The notes beneath the pieces were generated by a model. That model did no database searches. It was given only the letters and a program-made list of their open reading frames with translations, and was not told the DNA's origin. The position numbers and the translations under genes were made by a program. From an uncultured Porphyromonas sp. (GTDB lineage Bacteria > Bacteroidota > Bacteroidia > Bacteroidales > Porphyromonadaceae), in assembly GCA_946997275.1 (NCBI GenBank), contig CAMPUN010000087.1, forward strand, positions 1-5,892: a stretch of 5,892 bases of DNA, given 5' to 3'. This document shows positions 1 through 5,892 of the stretch, piece by piece (within the stretch, counting starts at the first letter, position 1; every line of letters begins with the position of its first letter).

Positions 1-8
1 GAAAATCC

Positions 9-28
9 ATTTTCATGCCTATGAAAAT
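9..28. repeat. Perfect 8-bp inverted repeat with embedded direct repeat
   Basis: ATTTTCAT (9-16) and ATGAAAAT (21-28) are exact reverse complements around the 4-base loop GCCT. The octamer GAAAATCC also occurs twice as a direct repeat, at 1-8 and 23-30, and bases 1-6 with 9-14 form a second possible 6-bp stem. The element lies about 90 bases past the stop of the last gene. The stem is AT-rich and, read on the minus strand, is followed by GGATTTTC rather than a clean T-run, so it is a poor intrinsic terminator. It may be one copy of a dispersed intergenic repeat cut by the window edge, a weak bidirectional terminator, or chance. Confidence 0.5.
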
Positions 29-43
29 CCTCGCGGTACTGAA

Positions 44-91
44 GCGCATAAACACGAAGATGCGCCAAAGCACCAGCGGCTCTGACGCATC
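44..91 (-). other. Two overlapping, mutually exclusive hairpins in the operon 3' tail
   Basis: GCGCAT at 44-49 pairs with ATGCGC at 60-65 (6-bp stem, 10-base loop). GATGCG at 59-64 pairs with CGCATC at 86-91 (6-bp stem, 21-base loop). The middle arm (59-65) is shared, so only one hairpin can form at a time. Both lie 27 to 74 bases after the stop of the PII-like gene and would be in its transcript. Neither is followed by a U-tract on the minus strand, so a standard intrinsic terminator is not supported. A stem that protects the 3' end, part of a terminator region with the palindrome at 9-28, or chance are all possible. Confidence 0.3.
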
Positions 92-117
92 CTCTCCAAT
101 CACATACTAAATGTAGC

Positions 118-468
118 TTACGCTCCACTTAATGGGTCACGCTCCTGCACGGGCGTGATGGGCTCGGGCGCTACGTGGGTGTCTACAGACCAAAGGTACG
201 CAGCGATGAGCTCGCTGTTGTTGTACGCCTGAGCATTCATCTCTCGGATACGCTCTAGGAGTGCGTCACTCTTGGCGGTGTCTGCCTCCTGTACCAGTAG
301 GCAAGCGTTGAAGCCTGGCCAAACGGCGGTGTCCTTGTGCGGGATGTCGAAGTTGCTCTCGGCGAGCGCCTTCGGGATGACCTGGTAGACGCTTATCTCC
401 AGCTCCCGCAGGAGCAACTCCATCTGTTCCAGCATACTGACATTGCAAGTGATATATACGAATCTCAT
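118..468 (-). CDS. Small PII-like transporter-associated protein (PG0541-like)
   Basis: A soluble 116-residue protein with no signal peptide or membrane segment, so probably cytosolic. The predicted order of elements fits the ferredoxin-like PII/CutA fold: a beta strand at 2-9 (RFVYITC), a helix at about 11-24, a strand at about 25-36, a loop at 37-52 holding H44, D46 and the W50-P51-G52 turn, a strand at 53-60, a helix at about 65-80, and a final strand at 87-96. A proline-rich tail (about 100-116) is probably disordered. I recall the family from P. gingivalis PG0541, where it also follows an RND pump; its biochemical role is not known to me. The ATG lies one base after the pump's TAG stop (TAG-T-ATG), which points to translational coupling. 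The stop is TAA. Regulation of, or ligand sensing for, the pump is inference. It could instead be a metal-binding CutA-like or DUF3240-like protein. Confidence 0.88.
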   Translation of the reverse strand: MRFVYITCNVSMLEQMELLLRELEISVYQVIPKALAESNFDIPHKDTAVWPGFNACLLVQEADTAKSDALLERIREMNAQAYNNSELIAAYLWSVDTHVAPEPITPVQERDPLSGA

Positions 469-469
469 A

Positions 470-3400
470 CTACTTCTTCTTAATCTGTTTCCTCAATCTA
501 GATATTCTACGCTCCTTATTGAGCTTGCGCTGGTGTACAGCAGCATAGGCTGTCGGCACCAAGATGAGCGTCACGAGCATCGAGATCAGAAGACCGCCGA
601 TGATGGTGATACCGAGAGGTGCGTAGAGTTCCTTGCCCATACCTCTACTGAGTGCCATGGGTAGCATACCGAGTATGGTAGTCATAGAGGTCATCAAGAC
701 GGGGCGCAAGCGTGAGCGTCCAGACTCCATCACTGCATCTCGTATCGTATAGCCACGACGCACGAGCATGTTGCTGTAGTCCACGAGGACGATACCATTG
801 TTCACCACGATACCGACCAGCATGATGAGACCGATGAAGGTGACGACACTGAGCGTGGTACCGGTAATGAGGAAGGCTAAGATAACTCCTACGAGGGTGA
901 AGGGTATCGCAAAGAGGATGATAAAGGGATCCAGTAGCGACTCAAACTGAGCAGCCATCACCATAAAGACTAGGAGCAGTCCGATGACGAAGATGACCGT
1001 AAGTGAAGAGAAGGTATCACCCTGATCCTCCACCTGACCACCTAGCGAGACGGTCACACCTTGTGGCGTATCGAGGTCGGCGATGATCTGCTCCGCCTTC
1101 TTAGCGCCATCCCCGAGCGAGATACCGTTGAGGTTGGTTGTAACCTTGACATAGCGCTGCTGGGTGAGTCGCTCGATCTGCACGGGCCCCTCCTTCTCCT
1201 GAATATCAGCGACCGCAATGAGCGGGATCTGCTGTCCCAGGAGGTTGGTCACCTGCATCTCGCGCAGCTTGCTGATCGAGTTACGATATTCTGGTGCATA
1301 CTGTATGCGTATATCGTAGTCGGTACCGTCCTCAGTATAGGAGCCAGCCTTAGCTCCATAGAGATTCTCGCGTACCTGTATGCCGATGATACCAGGATTG
1401 AGAGCCATCTGGGAGGCTTTGTCCTTGTCCACGAGGATGTGCACCTCACGATTGCCCGCTGAGACTAGAGCTTCGACATTGGTAAACTCAGGGCACTCCT
1501 TCGCTTTGCGCTCTATTTCAAAGGCAACCTGATTCATCTGGTCGATGTCTTTGCCATAGACGACAAACTCTATCGGCGCTCTATTGCCGGTCAGAGCGGT
1601 CGCCATAGCACTACCACCAGAGACGGTCACCTTCTCAATCTCAGGGATTGCCTCAATCAGCGGACGTATATCGTCTGCGATCTGCTGACTGCTGCGCTTA
1701 CGCTCATCGACGGGCTTGAGGTGGCAGAAGATGGTACCGATGTTCTTACCCTCCTTAAAGCCGACGGCTGTCAGGACGCCATCATCGGTCTGTCCCGTAA
1801 TGCTGGCGATACCACCATCGGCAACCTCTGGCACATGGTCCTGCAGGAGCTGGACGATCTGATTACCGACCTGCTCCGTGATCGTGTGTGAGGTACCCTG
1901 CTCCGTCTCAAACTGGATGGAGACAGAGCCCGCATCGATGTCGGGGATATAGTCCGTTCCGACCGCCTTGCCTAAGAGCAGTACTACGACAAAGATGGCA
2001 AGAGCTGAGACGAGGGTGATGCCTTTGTGAAAGACTGCCCACCCAAGGAAGTCATGGTAGACGCGCTCGATCCTTTGGAACATACGCTCGCTCCAGTTGT
2101 AGAGCTTGCCGTGCTTCTTGCCTTCGCCTCCACGAGGGGCGGGCTTGAGCAAGACACTTGAGAGCATCGGGGTCAGTGCCAGCGCGGTAAAGAGGGAGGT
2201 AATCATACAGGTCACCGTCAGGACGGCTAGCTGCTTAAACATCACACCGACTATACCACCCATGAAGACGAGCGGCAGGAACACTACAATCGTGGTCAGC
2301 GTCGAGGCGGCAATGGCTAGTCCCATCTCCGAGGCTCCGAACATGGCAGCTTGCTTCGGCATGGCGCCTCGCTCGATGTGCTGCGTGATGTTTTCAAGCA
2401 CCACGATGGCGTTGTCCACCACCATACCGATAGCAATCACAAGAGCTACGAGTGAGAATATATTGATCGTGTAGCCGAGCAGATTCATGACGATGAAGGC
2501 CGAAATGAGCGACACAGGCATCGTCAGGAAGACGATAAGACTAGACTTCCACTCTCGTAGGAAAAGCAAGACCACTAGGGTAACGAAGATTAGAGCGTAC
2601 CAGATTGATGAACTCAGGTTGTTGATCGATGAAGTGACCAGCTCATCAGAACCTATCACCTCAAAGATCTGTACATCTGAGGGTAGATCCTTCTGTATGT
2701 CGGCTATCTCTGCACGCACCGCATTGACTACGTCTACCGTATTCGCTCCAGACTGCTTCTGTACGAGCAGGGCGATGCCTTTGCCCACATGATTGAAGGC
2801 TGAGGCATCGGTCTCCTTAAAGGTGTCTCGGACGGTAGCGACATCTTTGATGCGCACTACCTTACCGTTGAACGCTTTGATGACCGTATTCTCCAGCTCC
2901 TCGACGCTCTCGTACTTGCCAGGCATACGCACGGAGAAGTCGTAGGCACTCTCCGTGACGAAGCCCGAGGGTACGTTGACATTGTTTGCCTTGAGCATCA
3001 TCGATAGCTGCGCTACCGACATACCATAGGCCTGCATCCTCGTGGGATCTATCTCGACTCGTATCTCACGCTGAGGCTGTCCTAGATAGATGACCGTACC
3101 GACGCCATCGACCTTACGCAGAGCTGAGGCAATCTGATCCTCGACGATCTCCTCCAGTCCGTTGTAGTTCTCGTCCGCATTGACTGCGTAACCGAGGATA
3201 GGCATCATGGAGGCGTTGATCTTATAGATAATCGGCGTATAGGCTTGCGACGGCATACGCGACTTGACCAACTCGAGGAGGTCTCGGGCATTGTTTGCCG
3301 CAGCTGTGATATCCTCCTCCCACTCGTAGCGGAGCTGTATGAAGGAGACATTTTCCTTAGAGATAGACTTAATCTCGACGAGGTTCTCTGCCGAGGAGAG

Positions 3401-3610
3401 CACCGCCTCCAGCGGCTTGGACACCTGCTCCTCGACCTCTATCGCTGAAGCGCCTGGGTAGACCGTGATGACCGTCAGGGAGGGGAACTCCATGTTTGGC
3501 ATCAGGTCTAGCGGTAGCTTCGTCAGCGAGAAGACACCGATGACCAGTATGGCGACGAAGATCATCGCCGCCGCAATGGGTCGTTTTACACCAAATTCGG
3601 GAAGTTTCAT
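470..3610 (-). CDS. RND efflux transporter, AcrB-like inner-membrane pump
   Basis: The proton-driven inner-membrane component of a tripartite efflux pump. At 1046 residues it has the family's full length. The layout is classic: TM1 at about 12-30, a large periplasmic loop at 31-335, TM2-TM6 within 336-487, a cytoplasmic linker, TM7 at about 531-548, a second large periplasmic loop at 550-867, and TM8-TM12 within 868-1024. The YPGASA-x-EVE signature is at 51-60. TM4 carries V398-D399-N400-A-I-V, one aspartate where AcrB has two (D407, D408). TM10 reads VGIVVNNGIVLVDY, with N937 where AcrB has the relay lysine K940. The C-terminus is strongly basic (1029-1046) and cytosolic. The start ATG is four bases after the adaptor's TAA, and the N-terminus MKLPEFGVKRPIA fits RND proteins. 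No frameshift is seen. Substrate is unknown; multidrug (HAE-type) export is likelier than heavy metals, since the CusA-type methionine pattern is not evident. P. gingivalis XepB is a plausible homologue, but I have not assigned the symbol. Confidence 0.97.
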   Translation of the reverse strand: MKLPEFGVKRPIAAAMIFVAILVIGVFSLTKLPLDLMPNMEFPSLTVITVYPGASAIEVEEQVSKPLEAVLSSAENLVEIKSISKENVSFIQLRYEWEEDITAAANNARDLLELVKSRMPSQAYTPIIYKINASMMPILGYAVNADENYNGLEEIVEDQIASALRKVDGVGTVIYLGQPQREIRVEIDPTRMQAYGMSVAQLSMMLKANNVNVPSGFVTESAYDFSVRMPGKYESVEELENTVIKAFNGKVVRIKDVATVRDTFKETDASAFNHVGKGIALLVQKQSGANTVDVVNAVRAEIADIQKDLPSDVQIFEVIGSDELVTSSINNLSSSIWYALIFVTLVVLLFLREWKSSLIVFLTMPVSLISAFIVMNLLGYTINIFSLVALVIAIGMVVDNAIVVLENITQHIERGAMPKQAAMFGASEMGLAIAASTLTTIVVFLPLVFMGGIVGVMFKQLAVLTVTCMITSLFTALALTPMLSSVLLKPAPRGGEGKKHGKLYNWSERMFQRIERVYHDFLGWAVFHKGITLVSALAIFVVVLLLGKAVGTDYIPDIDAGSVSIQFETEQGTSHTITEQVGNQIVQLLQDHVPEVADGGIASITGQTDDGVLTAVGFKEGKNIGTIFCHLKPVDERKRSSQQIADDIRPLIEAIPEIEKVTVSGGSAMATALTGNRAPIEFVVYGKDIDQMNQVAFEIERKAKECPEFTNVEALVSAGNREVHILVDKDKASQMALNPGIIGIQVRENLYGAKAGSYTEDGTDYDIRIQYAPEYRNSISKLREMQVTNLLGQQIPLIAVADIQEKEGPVQIERLTQQRYVKVTTNLNGISLGDGAKKAEQIIADLDTPQGVTVSLGGQVEDQGDTFSSLTVIFVIGLLLVFMVMAAQFESLLDPFIILFAIPFTLVGVILAFLITGTTLSVVTFIGLIMLVGIVVNNGIVLVDYSNMLVRRGYTIRDAVMESGRSRLRPVLMTSMTTILGMLPMALSRGMGKELYAPLGITIIGGLLISMLVTLILVPTAYAAVHQRKLNKERRISRLRKQIKKK

Positions 3611-3614
3611 AGGC

Positions 3615-4694
3615 TTACTTCTTCACCACGTTTACCTTAGAGCCGTCGCTGAGCTTGTTCTTGCCATCTATGATGATGGTGTCGCCACTCTTGAGCTCAT
3701 TACTCTCTACGTAGACCCAGCCGTCGTTGATCTCGCCACGCTTTACGGCGATACGGCTCACGGTCGCTCCATCTTCGTTGAGCTTGAAGACAAACTCCTC
3801 AGCCGTCCCCGCTAGGCGATAGATAGCATTGAGAGGAACGAACAGCCCCTCCCGCTCGGGCAGGGCGATAGATACGTTGCAGTACATACCAGGCTTGAGT
3901 CGGTTGTTGCTATTCGGTATATTGACCTCCACAGATGCGGTACGCGTCGTCGGCGATAGGACAGCCGAGATGTAAGAGATCTTACCCGTAGCGGGCTCAT
4001 CGGGATAAGCGTCGAAGGTAATCGTAGCTTGTTGCCCTTTCGCTATATAACTCAGATCCTTCTCGTTGACCTCGATGGTAGCCTTGAGCGGATTGATCTG
4101 GCGTAGCTCGATAATTCCACTCTCTAGCTTGAGATCACTGCTGAGACTGGGGGTGAAAGCGTAGGTCTCGCCCTCATTGATCATGATCTCGGTGATGACT
4201 CCACTAAAGGGGGCCGTGATGGAAGTGTTTTTCTTGAGCATAGCGACCTTAGCGACAGAGGCATCGTACTTAGCCTTGACATGGTCATAGTCCATCTGGC
4301 TGATGCTCTCCTTCTCTCTCAGACGTGTGACACGATCAAAGTCGCGCTTGATCGCTTCGTTCTCAACCCGTGCCTGCAGGAGCATCTCGTCAGACATCTC
4401 TACGATGACTGCCCCCTTGGGAACAAAGCTCCCCTTGCTGTAGCGTATGCGCTCTACCTTGCCAGGCAGTGCGGTGCCTAGACTGGCACTCTTGGAGGCT
4501 TCGGCAGTGCCAGAGAAACGAATGCTAGGCGTAAAGGTCATCTCTTTAGCCTGTGCGATGGTTACGGGGATCACTTTGTCCGCTTCGGACTCCTGATCCT
4601 GATCTCCTTGCTTGTTGCAGGCGGTTGTGGTGCCTAGGGTTAGCAGGAGTAATATTGTTGGGAGCAAGTAGCTCTTAAGTTCTTTAGTATGCAT
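3615..4694 (-). CDS. RND periplasmic adaptor (membrane-fusion lipoprotein), AcrA-like
   Basis: Bridges the RND pump and the outer-membrane channel. I place the start at the ATG at 4692-4694 (359 residues), because it opens directly into a lipoprotein signal peptide: MHTKELK, then hydrophobic YLLPTILLLLTLG, then lipobox T-T-A-C with the lipidated cysteine at C26. An in-frame ATG at 4763 would add 23 very basic residues and overlap the channel gene by about 50 bases, so it is unlikely. Domains: an acidic linker after C26, the first lipoyl half at about 70-100 (LPGKVERI...KGSFVPKGAVIVEM), a short alpha hairpin at about 101-156, the second lipoyl half at about 158-178 (ITAPFSGVITEI...EGE), a beta barrel at about 200-278, and a membrane-proximal domain at about 284-359. 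It follows the channel gene by 16 bases and precedes the pump by 4. The lipobox has T rather than L at -3, a relaxed form seen in Bacteroidetes. P. gingivalis XepA is a plausible homologue. Confidence 0.95.
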   Translation of the reverse strand: MHTKELKSYLLPTILLLLTLGTTTACNKQGDQDQESEADKVIPVTIAQAKEMTFTPSIRFSGTAEASKSASLGTALPGKVERIRYSKGSFVPKGAVIVEMSDEMLLQARVENEAIKRDFDRVTRLREKESISQMDYDHVKAKYDASVAKVAMLKKNTSITAPFSGVITEIMINEGETYAFTPSLSSDLKLESGIIELRQINPLKATIEVNEKDLSYIAKGQQATITFDAYPDEPATGKISYISAVLSPTTRTASVEVNIPNSNNRLKPGMYCNVSIALPEREGLFVPLNAIYRLAGTAEEFVFKLNEDGATVSRIAVKRGEINDGWVYVESNELKSGDTIIIDGKNKLSDGSKVNVVKK

Positions 4695-4710
4695 ATTGTG
4701 ATGTGATCTT

Positions 4711-5892
4711 CTATTTCTCTTCTTGCGTCTGTGTATGCTCGGTCGCATACTGATAGAGAGCACCAGTGGTCTTCTCCAGCTGGGAGAGCGTCACGGCAGC
4801 CTCTACACGAGCGTCGATATCTTCGGAGGCTGCTTTCTCCCACATGGTCTGCGCCTCGAGGATGTCTCGGACGCTATTCATACCCTCTAGGAGATTGTTT
4901 TTGGTAATGCGCAGGCTCTCCTCCGCCTGCTCCTTCGAGAGCTTCGTCAGCTCGATCTTCTTAAGCGCCTCGGCATGCTTAAATCTGTTTTGCTGTACCT
5001 GTAGGGCGATCATCTCCTGAGCGTCTTGCAGCTCCAGCTCCGCCTTGGCTACCTCTTGGTCGGCTATATGTACCTGGTGTATCCTATCTCCCCACGTGAG
5101 GATGGGCACCTGTACGCCGATGCCTATCATCCAGTCTCCGCCCAGATTGCTCTGGCTACCCTTGTAGATGTTTGGCTCGACCCAGTTGTATCCAGCAGTA
5201 AGGAAGACGTTGGGGAGGAACTGTGACTTGACCATCTTTCTTGCCGACTCCGTAAGGGCTAGCTTGCTGCGCAACATGACGATCTCAGCCCGCTCAGCAT
5301 TACTGCTCTCGAGAGCCAAGAGACGACTGCTCAGCTGCTCCTCGCTAATGATCGCACTATCCAGCTCGATTTGCTCAGCCTCTAGACCAATGATCTGCCC
5401 TAGTAGCATCTTGGAGAGCTGGAGGCCGTTCTGTGCCTTGACGAGTGTGAGCTCCGCTTCGTTTTGCTTGACCTGCACCTTCAGCACTTCGTTTCTGGTC
5501 GTCATGCCCTCGGCGTAGACATTCTCCAAGTCCTGCACGAGGTGGTCTAGGAGCGACTTGTAGGTCTGAGCTAGGCGCACCTTCTCCTGTACCGAGATGA
5601 CACGCCAAAAAGCCTCATCGACAGTGGCTAGGACGTCAGCCTCCTTCATCTTGACCTTCTCATGTGCTAGGTCGGAGGTGTAGCGTGCCATCTTATTAGC
5701 CTCGACAATCTTACCGCCCATAAATATCGGCTGACGTAAGACAAAGCCACCGGTGTAAATCTCCTTCGGAGCGACACTGATGAAGTCTAGTGGCATCGAT
5801 AGCCCCGGCGGGGTCACGCCTGGTATGTTAAAGTCGATCGCAAAGGGACGCAAGGCTCTATCTCCTGGATTGATCCACGCCCCAGCGAAGTC
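4711..5892 (-). CDS. Outer-membrane efflux channel, TolC/OprM family (5' partial)
   Basis: The exit duct of the tripartite pump. The reading frame is open to the right edge of the window, so 393 codons are visible and the signal peptide and first part (perhaps 60-90 residues, judged from usual family length) are missing. The first visible residues are DFAGAWINPGDRAL. A TTG at 5851-5853 is an internal leucine, not a start. The two structural OEP repeats are clear. In visible-residue numbering, repeat one has the strand region GGFVLRQPIFMGGK (48-61), then long helices to about 170 with the DLENVYAEGMTTRNEVL turn. Repeat two starts near 199, with KSQFLPNVFLTAGYNW (222-237), the strand WMIGIGVQVPILTWGDR (254-270), and long helices to about 376 with the NLLEGMNSVRDILEAQ turn. 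The two turns correspond as expected for an internal duplication. The helices are rich in Glu, Gln, Lys and Ala, as in TolC coiled coils. The stop is TAG; the adaptor follows 16 bases later. P. gingivalis XepC is a plausible homologue. Confidence 0.94.
   Translation of the reverse strand, partial: DFAGAWINPGDRALRPFAIDFNIPGVTPPGLSMPLDFISVAPKEIYTGGFVLRQPIFMGGKIVEANKMARYTSDLAHEKVKMKEADVLATVDEAFWRVISVQEKVRLAQTYKSLLDHLVQDLENVYAEGMTTRNEVLKVQVKQNEAELTLVKAQNGLQLSKMLLGQIIGLEAEQIELDSAIISEEQLSSRLLALESSNAERAEIVMLRSKLALTESARKMVKSQFLPNVFLTAGYNWVEPNIYKGSQSNLGGDWMIGIGVQVPILTWGDRIHQVHIADQEVAKAELELQDAQEMIALQVQQNRFKHAEALKKIELTKLSKEQAEESLRITKNNLLEGMNSVRDILEAQTMWEKAASEDIDARVEAAVTLSQLEKTTGALYQYATEHTQTQEEK

Noticed and set aside
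19..90. Minus-strand 23-codon ORF (ATG at 88-90) with GGAGAGG just before it
   Set aside because: The purine run abuts the ATG with no spacer, the peptide has no recognisable feature, and it lies in the hairpin region.
44..91. Intrinsic terminator of the operon
   Set aside because: Stems are present, but no U-tract follows on the minus strand; kept only as alternative hairpins.
2106..2474. Plus-strand 122-codon open frame inside the pump gene
   Set aside because: It is antisense to a well-supported conserved gene, and its composition is that of a shadow frame with no recognisable domain.
470..3610. Heavy-metal (CusA/CzcA) pump
   Set aside because: The TM4 motif is VDN rather than the CusA-type VDAAIV, and I see no methionine-rich metal relay; multidrug type fits better.
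3465..3815. Plus-strand 116-codon open frame spanning the adaptor-pump junction
   Set aside because: It is antisense to two conserved genes and shows no protein-like pattern.
4695..4763. N-terminal extension of the adaptor from the upstream ATG at 4761-4763
   Set aside because: It would overlap the channel gene and put 23 basic, hydrophilic residues before a normal lipoprotein signal peptide.
5168..5518. Plus-strand 116-codon open frame inside the channel gene
   Set aside because: Serine- and leucine-rich antisense shadow of the coiled-coil coding region; no independent support.
5851..5853. TTG as the start codon of the channel gene
   Set aside because: The frame stays open upstream to the window edge, and a start here would leave out the signal peptide and the N-terminal part of the channel.

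Overview
The window holds most of one operon, with all four genes read from the minus strand. In transcription order they are an outer-membrane efflux channel (TolC/OprM family, 5' end beyond the right edge), a periplasmic membrane-fusion lipoprotein (AcrA-like), an inner-membrane RND transporter of 1046 residues (AcrB-like), and a 116-residue soluble protein that looks PII-like. About 117 bases at the left edge lie downstream of the last gene and hold no gene I can establish.

Organism: the gene order, the proteins, the relaxed lipobox of the adaptor and the lack of GGAGG-type ribosome binding sites fit the Bacteroidetes. From memory, the set matches the Porphyromonas gingivalis cluster PG0538 to PG0541, and the base composition looks roughly balanced, so a Porphyromonas species is my best guess. 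I could not run a database search. Genus is moderately likely; species is not decidable here.

Layout, right to left: OMF 5892 to 4711 (partial), 16-base gap, adaptor 4694 to 3615, 4-base gap, RND pump 3610 to 470, 1-base gap, PII-like protein 468 to 118, then a tail region 117 to 1 with short inverted repeats. The tight spacing implies one transcript and probable translational coupling. I see no internal promoter.

How they work together: the pump takes substrate from the inner membrane and periplasm using the proton gradient, the lipid-anchored adaptor bridges to the channel, and the channel releases substrate outside. Pumps of this kind usually export drugs, detergents, bile salts or dyes; the sequence does not reveal the substrate. 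The least understood part is the fourth gene. A PII/CutA-like protein coupled one base after the pump suggests a dedicated cytosolic modulator or sensor. The pump also has a reduced proton relay (one TM4 aspartate, and no TM10 lysine), which sets it apart from classical AcrB.
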